Notes: a model not told the origin generated them from the sequence alone. A stretch of 64,000 nt of DNA from Pseudovirgaria hyperparasitica (GCF_010093815.1 NW_022985569.1:186001-250000); one strand, 5' to 3'. Numbered from the stretch's first letter, positions 33,746 to 45,555 are shown. Numbers and translations: made by a program.

Positions 33746-36700
33746 ATGCCTGAACAGTCAGACGACCCATCAGACCCGCCCGACGCAAAGAACACGCTGC
33801 CTCACTCGGACAATACTACTGATGAGGGTTCTGGTCATGCTTCCACAATGGGATCATCGAAGGCGCCAGTGGAGTACGATGATTTCGGTTTACCTGTAAG
33901 GGAACATCGAAGACCCACAGACGACGTCAATTTGGAATCACCTAAGGCCACTGTAGAGGAGAAATTGAATAAAATTACAGTGGAAGATAAACATCTACAA
34001 CAAGGGCAGTCTGTAGTGGCAATGTGCAAGAACCAGGACAAGGTGGTAGGCAAAAGATCGGTTGCGCATGTCAATGACAATGGTCATAGGCGCAAGCAAT
34101 CAGCCACAAAGTCCATTGATTCATCGCTAGAGCATGTTCGCAAAGAATCTCAAAACCGTAATCCACCTCTATTTGCAGAGAACGATGGGACTCGTGCTAC
34201 CTTTACCGTCTCAGAATTTTCCCACCAACAATTAGCACCACAGCCTGTAAAAGAGGAGGACGCCGAGAAAGAAGACGAGTGGCAAACTATGCCTTCATAT
34301 GCACCATTCGACATTTACAATGATGACAACAAGCTTGTGGCACGAGAGCATGTTGAAGATGACGATGAAGCCATTGCCTACGCTGGACTTGGAGGAGCTG
34401 GGAAAGGATATACTCGAGTTCAAATAGATGAAGATGCGCAATCTGCAACGAGTATGGATGATCAAACAGCCTACCTGTTTACCAGGCACCAAACTACTGA
34501 TCTGCTCGACGATGACGAAGAAGCCCGAGATCCGTTAGCACAGATGGAGGCTACCAAGGATTTACTTACAGAGGGCCAAAGGATAGCCTATGTTGGGCTT
34601 GTGCGCCTTGCTATGATAGCGATGGAGAAGGATTTGAGTAATATGGAACGAACCAGAGCGACTAAGAAGATTATTGACATTGCGGTCGAGTCATTGAAAA
34701 TGTGGAGTCAGAAAATGATGGTTCGTTTATACAGCCATATGGAAATCGATTCGTCAGGTGAGCATCGCAAATAAATATAACCTTTGGTCAACTGACGATA
34801 TTCTCAGAACAGATTATGATTGAACAGCTTGCTGAGCACGGCGTGGAGGCAGGAGACTTGACACCATCGCTCATGATCAACGCGCGCGTGAAGAACCCTG
34901 TCGTCGAAGAAGAGAAAGGCGATTCATCTGTCGCCGGAACGTGCAATCCTTCCGACGACGTTGCATCAGCGCAATCAGCATTACCGAAGCTGTCACATCC
35001 ACTAGCAGATAGTGAAGACGACGAAGACGAGCCTTTACCATCGTACGACCAGCATAAGAACGATGAACTACCCGAAGTTCGGACACTGTCACAGCTACCA
35101 ACAACCAAGAAACTTGACATTGATTTGAGGTGGACTGTACTCTGTGATCTGTTCTTGGTACTCATTGCAGACTCTGTCTATGATTCAAGGTCTCGCGAGC
35201 TTCTCGAGCTTGTTGGAAAGTCGCTCGAGGTCCATTGGCTTGAGATATATCGTTTCGAAAAGCGCGTGGTAGACGCTCTTGAGATGCAAGAGAGGGCGAA
35301 TAAGGAAAATTGGAACGAAGACGAGCATCTCATTAGTCGAGAAAAGCGAGCAAGAAATCGCCGGCTTGCTATGATGGGTCTTGCTACAGTAGGAGGTGGT
35401 CTTGTTATCGGTCTTTCGGCAGGTCTCCTCGCACCTGTTATCGGTGCTGGCCTCGCAGCAGGGTTTACTACGATTGGGATCAGTGGCACATCGGCTGTCT
35501 TAACGAGTACTGCTGCTGCTGCTGCCATCACAACCGGAGCAACTGTGACTGGCGGAACCATTGGCGTTCGGGCCGCAAGTAGGCGTACTGGTGCAGTCAA
35601 AACATTCGAGTACAGACCTCTACATAATAACAAAAGGGTCAATCTCATTGTGACTGTCTCTGGTTGGATGAACGGCAAGGTCGACGACGTTCGCCTACCT
35701 TATAGTACCGTGGATCCGATCATGGGTGATATATACTCCGTTCTCTGGGAACCCGAAATGCTGCGCAGTATGGGCGACACTATCAACATTCTGGCCACTG
35801 AGGCCTTGACTCAAGGTCTACAACAGATTCTTGGAAGTACCATCCTGGTTGCATTGATGGCATCACTACAAGCACCTATTGTCTTGACCAAACTGTCATA
35901 TTTGATTGACAATCCATGGTCCGTTTCAGTCGCAAGATCTGATGCAGCTGGACTCATCCTTGCCGATTCGTTAATTGATCGAAATCTTGGTATTCGCCCT
36001 ATTACATTAGTAGGATTCTCAATCGGTTCGCGTGTCATCTTCAGTGCGCTGAAAGAGCTCGCAAACAAGGGCGCGTACGGCCTCGTCCAGAACGTCTTCT
36101 TGTTCGGTTCTCCTGTGATTGCTAAAAAGGATGAATACCTGAAAGCAAAGTCGGTCGTCAGTGGCCGATTCGTTAACGGCTACGCTACAAACGACTGGAT
36201 ATTAGGTACGTTCCTGTTGTCGCTACGTAAAAACTGCTAACGAAGGAATAGGATATCTTTTCAGAGCAACAGGGGGAGGTATCATGCGCGTGGCAGGTCT
36301 CGCCCCGGTGGATATACCCGGCATAGAGAACATTGATGTCACACAATTTGTGCCCGGACACATGTCGTACCGTACAGCAATGCCCAAGCTACTCCGAGAG
36401 GTTGGGTTCCTCGTGGAAAGTGACGAGTTCACTGAGATAGAGGATCCCGATCCAGAAAACCATGAGCAGCGACAGCGTGAGCTGATCAATGAGATTGAGG
36501 AAGCACGCAAAAACTTTGAGAAGAAGCCTCAGAAGAAGGGTTTTTGGTCCTTTCGATCAAAGAAAAAGCTCGAGAAGAAAGACTGGGAGATGTATGAGGA
36601 TAAGAACGTGCCAGTAGATTCGGAAGCGAGATCTGGACCATCAGACCATGGCGGACTGGTTTTATTCGACATCGAAGCAATTCAGCGTGAAGTCGCTGAA

Positions 36701-37186
36701 CTTGCCGCCGACGGAGTGGAGATCCGGGAAATCGAATCCACTCTACCGCCAATGAAAATTGACATGAATGAACCTAGAACCCTACCTGCTAAGGCGTTGA
36801 TACTTCAAGAAACGAAAAGCCACACCGATAGCATTGGTATGAACAACGAAGCGGCTAGCAGTGCACCAAATCTAGCTGATAAGAGGAATACTACGCCACC
36901 AAAACCTAGTCAATACGATTATGTGGAATCTGAACACACCGAGCAGAGTTTTGCCAAGACTTTTGATATGTCATACACAGCATCGTCGAAGCATTCTGGC
37001 TTGTCACCGCCCGTGTTAGGAATGAATACACCATCAGGAGAGAATCTGCCTACGTTAAAACCCTCAGGTGAACGACCACCGCTGAAGACCATTAAGACTA
37101 CACCGGCAGCAGTCAGCCTGGATCACAATGCTTGGGCAGATGAGGATGACTTTGCAGAGAGTGAAATTAGCATGACGTTCGAATAG
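33746..37186 (+). CDS. DUF726 / TMCO4-like membrane hydrolase-fold protein
   Basis: Three exons, 33746-34757, 34808-36205 and 36252-37186, encode 1114 residues; introns are 50 and 46 bp. The N-terminal 300 residues are acidic and disordered. The DUF726 core follows. It includes a Gly/Ala-rich hydrophobic pair of segments (GLVIGLSAGLLAPVIGAGLA, GISGTSAVLTSTAAAAAITT) that may enter membranes. The hydrolase-like part has LIVTVSGWMNGKVDDV, GDIYSVLWEPEMLRSMGD, ITLVGFSIGSRVIFSALKEL (GFSIG nucleophile elbow) and VFLFGSPV; exon 3 adds GYLFRATGGG and VAGLAPVDIPGIENIDVT. The C-terminus is disordered. Relatives include yeast Mil1 and human TMCO4; a lipase-like or membrane-trafficking role is suggested for the family but not settled. 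Confidence 0.88.
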
Positions 37187-37498
37187 AGAACCGAAAGGTT
37201 GCATTGTAAGGCGTTGAATTGGGAGGGAGAACTAGTGTGGCATTGATGGCGTTTGATAACAAACTCGGCGGCCGATATGGCTGGAAGAATTTTGAGCACG
37301 TGGATGCGATGGTGGTAACATATCTATACCTATGGCCTCAGTAATCTTCTTATAATCACCCTTTTCATCACAGTTCAACTTCGTGGCATTGTTTAACATG
37401 TGGACAGCATCGTATGTCTCATTTCTGAGCGCACGTGTCTCGTCCGTAGGTCTCAGTCGGGAGGACATTAATCATGAGACTAACCCCTCCCGAGTTTG
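37187..37498. other. Convergent intergenic region
   Basis: 312 bp between the 3' ends of the DUF726 gene and the next gene. Nothing notable seen. Confidence 0.4.
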
Positions 37499-38319
37499 TT
37501 AGACTTCATCCATAAATTGAGAGCCTCCGGGAGCCCTTATGTGAGCCCCTGGGCTGAAACTCTGCGGGGTGAGGCTCCTATCTAGCACATCCATGACTGT
37601 AGTCGCCAACTCTACCGCCTCGATATCACGGGTAGTTGCGTCTGCTGGAGCCGTTCCAAGCCGCTGATGAATATCGGTATTGGATAAAGGGCCGTTACCT
37701 TCATGGAAAACCATGGCTTCTCTCCGTCTCCTCCTCAACGTCTGCTCTGCTTCACTTGCATCATGTTGCCTGCTATGTGCGCTTATTGGGACAGGTAGAT
37801 GCACACCCGATGGGTCTGGTAGGCCCAAGCTACTTGACATATACGGTGAATGTGCAGCACGTTCATAAGACCGCCTCTCAAAGATTGAATATCCACCAGT
37901 ATTATTCTCTTCTAGCATAAGCCGAGTCTTAGTTGCGCGTTGGCGTACTAGGCGGTCGGTTGATATGAGGTCAGAGGCTAGCGCTCGCATGCAAGACTTT
38001 GAGCGGGAGAACCGATCACAGAGTAGGGTCGTGGCGGCTTGTGCGATTTCGACATTGGAAGATTTTGCGAGGGTGACAAGCGACTTGATTTGAATGGAAT
38101 CGGCAGCAGAAACTTCTGGTGTAGACGAACGGTTGTGCGGATTTTTATTAGGCTTGTAGATCGCAGTGACGCGAACAACTTCGTGCAGACCGTACGAGAT
38201 ACCTTTGACTGCCATGAAGGCGAGAATCCCTGCGAGCATCAGATGTATATCGAAAAGCTTAACATAGCGCATGCAGTACCCACTCCAAACCAGAGCCATC
38301 GGTCGCTGACTTTGGACAT
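37499..38319 (-). CDS. Uncharacterised ascomycete protein with N-terminal membrane segment
   Basis: I model two exons on the complement strand, 38280-38319 and 37499-38229, encoding 256 residues. The 50-bp intron gives MSKVSDRWLWFGVG-ILAFMAVKGISYGLHEVVRV: a short N-terminal hydrophobic anchor followed by a soluble helical part (IKSLVTLAKSSNVEIAQAATTLLCDRF...) reminiscent of armadillo-like helices. The C-terminal half is disordered, with RRRRREAMVFHE and a conserved-looking ATTRDIEAVELATTVMDVLDRSL segment. The donor (GTACTG) is not ideal. The alternative is an unspliced start at the ATG at 38299, which gives a different, less membrane-like N-terminus. I do not recognise a named family. It shares a 302-bp divergent promoter with NOP14. 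Confidence 0.7.
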
Positions 38320-38621
38320 GATGCACTTGGGTACGTTGGGTTTGAAATTGTTCCTCCGAAAGCGATGCTCTACTCTATAACTAGTAGACTCCCTAAACCG
38401 TGCGCCTAGACATCGGCAGCAAGAGGGTGTAAGTAACAAGAGCAATCGCAACTTAGTATGTAGTAATTAATTAAATAGATCCGTAGTACCACAATTCATA
38501 GCGTGCCAGAATCTACAGTGTCTATCGACCAACATGGATGCAATGTGGGATCTTTAAATTTTTCGTAAGCTCTTCACCAGCACCTCCGCGACTCTCCACA
38601 CACACACACGACAACTGTGCC
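38320..38621. promoter_or_regulatory. Short divergent promoter region, uncharacterised gene / NOP14
   Basis: 302 bp between two divergent start codons. It contains a CACACACACACG run just upstream of NOP14 (about 38598-38610) and a TTAATTAATTAAATAG stretch at about 38465. Shared promoter by position. Confidence 0.45.
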
Positions 38622-41228
38622 ATGCCTCCCTCTCAACTGAAAAGACTCAAGACTTCTCTGCATGAGAAGGGAATACTCGGTCCTCAAAAATCGAAAAAGC
38701 AGAAGAAAAACCAAAGCAAGAACGGTGAGAACGAGTTTGGGCGGGCAAAGCGCAATGCCGCCCTCGCGGAGATACGTGAGGTTTTCAATCCCTTCGACGT
38801 CAAGGCACTTGCAAGGCCTAAGAAGTTTGAAGCCACGACGCTGAATCGCTCGAAGACAAAAGGCAATGACGGCATCATTGGAAGACCGGGTGTCACGAAA
38901 GGCTTTGGCGAAGAGACTGTAAGTCAAGGCTATCAGGCTTCAGAACCAGCCTAATAGTATATTGTGTAGAGGCGAGCTACCCTTCTGCCAGAGCTTAATC
39001 GCCGGAATAAAGTTGGCGGCATAAATGATCGTCGCTTTGGCGAAAACGACCCTACAATGACACCAGAAGAGCGTGCTATGAAACGGTTCATACGTGAGAA
39101 ACAGAGAGGAAGAGGTGCTTCTATGTTTGACCTAGAGGAAGCGGAAGATGGTGAAGAATGTGGTCTCACTCACGGTGGCAAGGCACTGAACTTAGGTAAT
39201 GATATCAGCGATCAAGATGACTTCGATGCTCGAAGTCTCGATGGACCTAGCAGCTCAGAAGAAGATGGCACAAAGCCTCGCAAGAGGCGTCTATCCATTA
39301 TCGAAGATGGAGAATACGGAACGCAAGGCATGGGAGAGCAGCCAGAGCGGAAGAAATCAAAGGCTGAGGTCATGAAAGAGGTCATTGCAAAGTCTAAGCT
39401 ACATAAATACGAGCGTCAACAGGCCAAGGATGAAGACGAAGAGGAGCGCGAGAAACTTGATGAAGATTTACCAGTTCTGCTGTCGATTCTTAGAGGCCGG
39501 CAACCTCCAGCTAAGTCCACACAGTATCCCACCCAAGAGGGTGCTTCCATAGATCCTGGTAGAAAGGCACTCCTCGCTCAAGTGCAAATGGATGCCGAGA
39601 AGGACTTCGACAGGCGTGTGAGAGATCTAGCTAGGGATAAGAAAGCACAGCCCACCGAGCGAACGAAGACTGAAGAGGAGAAGGCTATTGCGGAGGCGTT
39701 GCGTCTCAAGGATATGGAACAGAGACGGTTGCGTAGGATGAGAGGCGAGATCGAATCCGACGACGAAGACGATAGATATAAAAAGGCCAAGGATAGGGGT
39801 GATACAGACGTTCGGGAAGAGGAGGGCCTCTTGGATGATGCGGAAGCGTTTGGTATCACCCGGAGAGAGCAGTTACAGCAAAGTCATGGCGTTGAAGATG
39901 AGGACGATTTCTTATTAGACGATGACCTAATAGCCACTGGGTCCGACCTCGAATCGGATCAAGTCTGGAGCGACGACAGCGACGTCTCCGAATCAGAGCA
40001 TTCGAGCCAGGAAGACGAGGACAATGATGACGAATTTATCCGAGGACTTCTCCCCAAACAGAGTACAGACGCAGATAGTACAGATCTGAAGCCAGGTCTA
40101 AATTCTGTAAACTCATCGAGTTCAAAATTAGCATATACTTATGCATGCCCGACCTCGCATGCAGAGCTTTTGGAGATTTTCAATGATGTCGCCATAAAAG
40201 ATGCACCAACGGTAGTGCAGAGGATTCGTTCTCTTTACCATCCCCAGCTGAGCGACCAGAATACCGCCAAACTTTCAGCGTTCTCCATGGCTTTGGTCGA
40301 CCACTTGTTTTACTTGGGCAATCAGAAGCCACCTGCGCCGCTCGCAGTCATTGACGCGCTGATAAGGCACTTGCATTCACTTTCAAGGCAATTCGCTGAA
40401 GACATTGGGCAGCAATTCCGAAGGAAGCTCAGTGACATGCAACGAGACGAGTTCCCTACCCCGGGAGATTTGATTCTTCTGACTGCTATTGGGACCATAT
40501 ACCCAACATCAGATCACTTCCACCAAATCGTCACCCCAGCCATTACTATAATCGCAAAATGGTTGAATTATAACACCCCTAGAACCGTGGAAGACCTCAA
40601 CTCGGGGGCTTATATGTGTACTCTGGTTCTGCAGTATCAAAGGCTTTCGAAAAGATACGTACCTGAACTTCTCAATTTTTGCATCAAGGCTTTGGAAAGT
40701 GATATGGTCGCTCGTGAGCATATCAATTGCTACACTAATATCCTAATCGAGGCAGCCGATTTATGGTCATCGAAATTGGCTTTGACCGACATCTTCTCTC
40801 CTACGGTCACTGCACTTCTCCAACGCCACAAGCAACAATCCGCTCTCCAACGCCTTCAACTATATCTCAATTACGCTCGCGTTGCTCGGCGGCCGTTGGA
40901 ACTACACCACCACCGGCCTATCCCAATCAAGTCCCAAATCCCTAGCTTCGAGGAATCGTTCAATCCGAATAAGCACTACGATCCTAACCGTGAGCGTGCT
41001 GAAGCCAGCAAGCTCAAGGCAGAGTATAAGAAGGAGCGCAAGGGTGCACTACGCGAGCTTCGTAAAGACGCAAACTTCATTGCTAGGACCAAGCTGCGGG
41101 AGAAGAAGGAGGCTGATGTTGCGTATGAGGCCAAGTACAAGAAGCTTATCGCTAGTATTCAAACCGAGGAAGGCGCAGAGGCGAATCAGTATGACAGGAT
41201 CAAACGAGCAAGGAAAAGTAATCGGTAA
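38622..41228 (+). CDS. NOP14: NOP14, 40S ribosome biogenesis factor
   Basis: Two exons, 38622-38918 and 38970-41228, encode 851 residues; the 51-bp intron gives GFGEET-RRATLLPELNRRNK. Conserved NOP14 blocks are NPFDVKAL near the N-terminus, NKVGGINDRRFGENDPTMTPEERAMKRF, a long acidic middle (DDEDDRYKKAKD, DSDVSESEHSSQEDEDNDDE), and the helical C-terminal half (PTSHAELLEIFNDV..., RIRSLYHPQLS, TPGDLILLTAIGTIYPTSDHFHQIVTPA) ending in basic coiled coils. NOP14 is an SSU-processome subunit that binds Emg1 and Noc4 and is required for 18S rRNA maturation. It lies a few genes away from UTP23, another SSU-processome factor. Length matches the family (about 800-900). Confidence 0.95.
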
Positions 41229-42174
41229 ACTAGTGTGTTTCTCATACGACTACCAAGAGGTTGACTGGCTTTTGAGACGTCCCTATCTGTAAATAATTCA
41301 AGCCTATGGATGTTATTGAAATGACTCAGGCCAGTGTAGGAAGTAGCGTTTGAGTTAGATTGCCTATAACAGAGAGCCAAGATAATCGCGATGGTTAGTT
41401 AATCCATGTCTTTATTACTAAGAACCTTACTTCTAAAGTCTATTAAGATAGGTAAGTGATACCTTATAAGAAGATATTAGTATAGAAGGTATATTCCCTA
41501 CCTATCTTAATAGATTTCGATATGGTTATAAGCTTACCCTACGCCAGGAGATCCTAGTAATCGCATGTCGCTACCTTAACTATAACGATAGACAATGGTT
41601 AAGAAGGTCCATCGACATTGAAGTGAAAGGCAAATGATAAGAACATGCTCGGCTCGAAACATCCAAGAAAAGGGTAGCCATATCGGCTCCCACTGATAAT
41701 CAATTCGATAATCCTCTACGAAGAGGATAATAGCGGAACCATCGAAACTTGCTCTTTCGCGAATATCTTATATGCTAGCTGGTCGAATATCGATACAGTC
41801 CTTGGCAATAAGACGCTTCAAAGAGCTGGAGAACGGCGTCAACCAGTGGGAATTTTTGTGATTGATGACCGAATTGATTGATCGACATTAAAATAAGAGG
41901 AAACAATGGCGTATACTGCGGAATCATGTCCGCACGATTTTTGGTTGACTTTAAAACCATATTTTAGAGCACTTCAAATACTCATTCCAAATATTCTATG
42001 GAGAGGTATGAACATTGGCCGATCTTTATAGGTCTTACACGTCCTGTTTGGCGAAGACTTCCAGGCTGACCCAGTCCGACAATAAGATAAAACGTGTATT
42101 TCATACATACCCTCCTTATGAATTGTCCCTTTAGAAGCAAGCAACAAGCGAAGAACATACTAATGGACTGATTT
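41229..42174. other. Intergenic region with an inverted repeat
   Basis: About 950 bp between NOP14 and the APH-like gene. The left part is AT-richer and includes the inverted repeat listed separately. A small hairpin (ATCCTCT/AGAGGAT) lies near 41,711-41,728. No gene seen. Confidence 0.45.
41439..41514. repeat. 16-bp perfect inverted repeat with inner hairpin
   Basis: TCTATTAAGATAGGTA at 41439-41454 is repeated as its exact complement at 41499-41514, 44 bp apart. Inside, ATACCTT (about 41459) and AAGGTAT (about 41487) are again complementary, so the whole 76 bp could fold into one long imperfect stem. This could be a remnant of a MITE or a transcript-end hairpin for NOP14. No target duplication is evident. 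Confidence 0.6.
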
Positions 42175-43395
42175 TTACTCCAGCTCAAAAGACTTGAAAA
42201 CATCAGTATAAAAACCGATTCTGCCCTCGAGATATAACCAAATTGCATGGGCTAAACTCTGGGTGTTCCAATGATCGAGCACTGTAGAGAGTTTAGAATC
42301 AAGCTGTCGCACGCGCTCCCATGTTTGGATAACTTCGATATATCTTTTCCGTTCAGCGAGTAATTCCCGATCTGACTCCGTCTCATTATAGAGGGGCCCG
42401 TCCATTACAGGTGGCACAATAGATAAATCTTTGATGAATTCGACCATCTCCCATGGAGCAACAATCGTATTCTCCCAATCAATTACACTTTGTATGCAGC
42501 ACATGGAATCCACAAGAATATTGCTTGTGTAGAGGTCTGTATGAATTATCGGAAAAGGCCCCTCCTGAAATGAATGGTGCTTTGCGAATTTGGCGAGTTG
42601 TGATGGAAAGTCTCGAATTGATATCAAAATCCGATCTACGAGATTGGAGGGTGTCCGTGCTCGAATTGTACTCTCACTGTAGGGAAACTTCGCACATTTC
42701 GCCCAAGCTTCGAAAAAGTCTGCGGCTGAGTCGAACGGTCCCCCAATTCTAGGGATTGGTCCGACTGAGTACTCTCCATTGGAAAGTTTGATAATACTTC
42801 CAATTTTTGGAAATCGTACTGACGCCAATTCGACCTATTCTTTGTTAGCCAACTGTCAAGGGAACGACCTGCTACACACCTGAATTTTAGCCATCCCAGT
42901 ATAAAATTTCCTCCTAAAAGGAGCAGGGATTTTGCCTCTGTGTACAGGCCATCCTCCAAATGAATCCATGGCGGTGTCCGCTGGAACGAATTCCATGATC
43001 ATGAAGGCAACACCTACAGCATTATCATCGCTCGCCTCGTACGTGAACAGTTCCGGAACAGGGATTCTAGATCGTTCTCGGATGACCTGAATTGTGTGGA
43101 CTTCATTTAACAACCGTTCTAGTGATTCAGGAGTGGCTTTCTGGAGCTGTAGACGTGCTACCCAAGTTGTTCCATCCTGAAAGTCGAGCCGCCGAACCAC
43201 GTGTAGTCCACCCATGTTGTATTCGGCAGAGACGTTGCAGGTTATTTCGCCGTCGTAATTAGACCTTTTACGCTTGAAGCTAATCGCGTATTCCTCCAGG
43301 GCCTTCCAATCGATGGGAGACGGTAAGCATTCCGAGTCAATGTTTGTTTTCCAGTTTAGTCGTGCTTCCCTTAAAACTACTTGTTGAGACGTCAT
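42175..43395 (-). CDS. APH-family phosphotransferase (kinase-fold), second in window
   Basis: Two exons on the complement strand, 42880-43395 and 42175-42834, encode 391 residues; the 45-bp intron is phase 0 (MAKIQ-VELASVRF). Kinase-fold landmarks are WVARLQLQKATPESLERLLNEV (substrate/ATP-binding N-lobe), VAFMIMEFVPADTAMD (hinge), IIHTDLYTSNILVD (catalytic loop, HTDLxxxN) and VIDWENTIVAPWEM (metal-binding DxE). Such stand-alone APH proteins are expanded in filamentous fungi and lie often in variable regions; substrates are mostly unknown. The HTD triplet in place of HGD is common in this fungal subgroup. It is the last intact gene before the AT-rich block, which begins about 300 bp upstream of its start. 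Confidence 0.87.
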
Positions 43396-43553
43396 GATAC
43401 AGCATTCTTTTGCGCGGTAAAAGGTTGCTTTATGTGAAAATTATTGTTGGTGTTGGTAATAACCAATATTCCTTTTCTCCTTTTCAAAGGGTCGAGCCAA
43501 AACCCAAGGTAACTAGGCCATGACGGTCACAAATCCACAATACAATACTTGTG

Positions 43554-43630
43554 CTCTGTGATCTGTGATCTGTGTTCTGTGATCTGTAATCTGTGTTCTA
43601 TGATCTGTGTTCTGTGTTCTATGTTCTATC
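43554..43630. repeat. Heptamer tandem repeat, 11 units
   Basis: Eleven consecutive 7-bp units of the type [AT]TCTGTG (variants ATCTGTG, TTCTGTG, ATCTGTA, TTCTATG) fill exactly 77 bp. They sit about 60 bp before the abrupt change to AT-rich DNA. The variant units at the right end (TTCTATG, TTCTATC) fit the onset of CpA-to-TpA type change. Confidence 0.85.
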
Positions 43631-43843
43631 CGTTTGTCCATAGTTACATGAGAAAGCTTGGCAGTCGGTGCACGCTCATGTCGCGCGCACACGTTTTATT
43701 AGTATATATAATATTTTATAATATTATTAATAATTACTATATATATTTATAAAAATACTACTATATATTAGTTTTATACTATATTAGCTATATATTAGTA
43801 TTTTTTTAAGTATTTTATAATATCTATTATACCTTCTAAGTTA

Positions 43844-44100
43844 AGGAACTTCTTATATCCTAAGAGACTAAATAGATTAATCCGAGGTAATACAGCGATT
43901 TATATATATTAATTAATAGAGTATACCGAGTATAATAACCTCTAATATATATAAAGTATATAAAACGTAATATTACTAATATATAGAGATACTAAATATA
44001 TATACTTAAAAACTCTTTAAAGATATAAGTATAGACTACTACTACTAAATACTAATATACTAACTCCCTTTTTATTAGTTAAGAATAGCTATTATAGAAA
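43844..44100 (+). repeat. LINE family, copy 1, 5' end (eroded)
   Basis: Matches the first about 260 bp of the LINE at 55,658, in the same orientation. Shared landmarks are an ACTTCTT...CCTAAGAG start, TTAATTAATAGAGTATACCGAGTA, then AAACTCTTTAAAGATATAAGTATAG, and the TTATTAGTTAAG arm of the palindrome, whose second arm is eroded here. Downstream continuation is too degraded to follow. The insertion at 44,604 lies in what may be the rest of this copy. Confidence 0.7.
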
Positions 44101-44603
44101 TATAATATATATATAAATATAAGAGTATTTATAGAATATAGTAAGTTTAATAAGAAAGAATACTAGAGTTTACTTAGCTTTCTTAAGATATAGAATAGAG
44201 TATACTATTAAAAAGAAACTTACTTAGCCTTATTAAGTAAGAAGAGAGTAGTAGTATAGATATAGTACGCTAGTATTAAGTATATCTAGAGTCTACTCTT
44301 AATATTATTCTCTTTCTCTATCTCTTTATTATTAGAGTCTATTCTAGTAATAGACTACTTATAAGTAAGTATTATCTAGCTTATTAATACTAGCCTTCTA
44401 GGAAACTATTTTTTTAAAGCTACTCTCTTATACTTACTTATTATAGTAGTAATTACTATTAACTTATAGTAATAGTTATTATTATATATAATACTCTCTA
44501 ATATAGGCCTTAGCGACTAGACTTAATATCTACTATTAGATTATAGTATATATACCTTCTATTAAAAGAATCTACCTATTAAATCTATTATAGATTATTT
44601 ATA
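44101..44603. other. Eroded AT-rich DNA, no feature assigned
   Basis: About 500 bp of RIP-type sequence between the LINE copy 1 start and the tRNA-headed insertion. It could be LINE copy 1 body. I cannot align it with confidence. It ends in the left target duplication (44587-44603). Confidence 0.4.
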
Positions 44604-44686
44604 GGCCAGGTGGCGTAGTGGTAGTATGCTACGTTACTAGAAGCGTTTGTCATCCAACGTCGTGGGTTCGAATCCTATAACGGCCA
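44604..44686 (+). pseudogene. tRNA-like head with A box, B box and TTTT
   Basis: 83 nt. The A box reads TGGCGTAGTGG and the B box GGTTCGAATCC, both perfect or near-perfect Pol III promoter elements at normal spacing. Ends GGCC...GGCC-A can pair for four bases of the acceptor stem. The D arm GCGT/ATGC and T arm GTGGG/CCTAT can form with G-T pairs. The anticodon arm is poor (ACGTT/AGCGT with a six-base loop), so no anticodon is called. The 83-nt length suggests a class II (long variable arm) ancestor. TTTT at 44689-44692 would stop Pol III just after it. Most likely the promoter head of the SINE-like element, not a working tRNA. Confidence 0.6.
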
Positions 44687-44859
44687 TCTTTTCACACACT
44701 AGTTTTCGCACGCTCTATTAAAAAGTGTGCGGGGCTAAGCGAGTACGTGACGTGAAGGTTACTATTACATGACTACTTAGTCCTAAGCGACCATTAGGTA
44801 ATGTGAAAATGACTATACCGTTATTATATAATAAGAATTACCTAATATAGCTACCTACT

Positions 44860-44930
44860 AAGCCACCTTAAGTGGTAGAGCGACGCCTAGAGCGGCTAGA
44901 CCTATAACTAGCTTAGCTCGAATCATAGAA
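44860..44930 (+). pseudogene. Second tRNA-like block inside the SINE-like element
   Basis: An A-box-like CTTAAGTGGTAGAGCG and an eroded B-box-like AGCTCGAATCATA lie 40-45 bp apart and are followed by TTTT at 44931-44934, the layout of a tRNA gene. Pairing is weak, so this may be a degenerate second tRNA module or a chance resemblance. Confidence 0.35.
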
Positions 44931-45555
44931 TTTTCACTATATACCGGGGCCTTATCTACTCTAATCCGGCTTAGCTTATGCTTACTCCGGCTCGGTAACC
45001 ATAAAATAGATAGTAATACCTAATTAAGTATCCCGCCTACCCATAGACGATTATATAGCCCCGAAGAATAATTTCCGAATTCGGCCTAGCTAGGGTTAGT
45101 ACTAAGGCATGGACCTATTAGATATACACCCCCTCTAGCATTAGTTATCTTAATTAATAACTACTACCCGGCGTAAAGCTATATTCCCATAGATAGGAAA
45201 AAAACACGGTAATATAGGAATAAAAGACTAGGCCTAGCCTAGCGACCTACCTAACCATAAGAAAGGTAATACCTACTATAGTTGGTTAGGGCGTTATTAA
45301 GAGCCGGTACTAATATAGTAATAAAAGCCTAATATAAGGATAAGAAGTAAGTTTATCACCTAATGGGATTCGAGGACTTAGACTAGGCTAGGTTAGGTTA
45401 GTAATAGGGTCTAGTTAGGGAGCCAATCATAGGAGGTTTTCTTATATACATAGTAGCTAATACTAGAGGAGGCCTGAGCCTGTGGAGCATATATATGGCT
45501 ATATATATAGTTCTTCCTAGTTAAACACTAATATTATTATTATAGATTATTTATA

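Larger units (their letters stand above)
44604..45538 (+). mobile_element. tRNA-headed, LINE-tailed retroposon (SINE-like)
   Basis: About 935 bp, bounded by a perfect 17-18 bp direct repeat, ATTATAGATTATTTATA(G), at 44587 and at 45539. The 5' end starts with a tRNA-like sequence (separate entry). The last about 110 bp (from about 45,430) match the 3' end of the LINE at 60,838-60,945: TCTTATATA...TAGTAGCT, ACTAGAGGAGGC, CCTAGTTxxACTAATATTATTATTAT. It therefore ends in the same (ATT)n tail. A tRNA-derived head, an unrelated body, a LINE-derived 3' end and a long target duplication are the defining parts of a SINE moved by LINE machinery. At 935 bp it is long for a SINE. The body (44,700-45,430) has no coding potential that I can see and includes a second tRNA-like block. 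Confidence 0.75.

Noticed and set aside
1-43690. Secondary-metabolite cluster or an operon-like functional cluster
   Set aside because: No PKS, NRPS, terpene synthase, P450 or cluster regulator. Genes are unrelated housekeeping functions apart from several RNA-processing genes, which is not enough for a cluster claim.
44604-44686. Functional tRNA gene with a named amino acid
   Set aside because: Only four acceptor pairs and a six-base anticodon loop. Its position at the exact 5' end of an element with target duplications argues for a SINE head.
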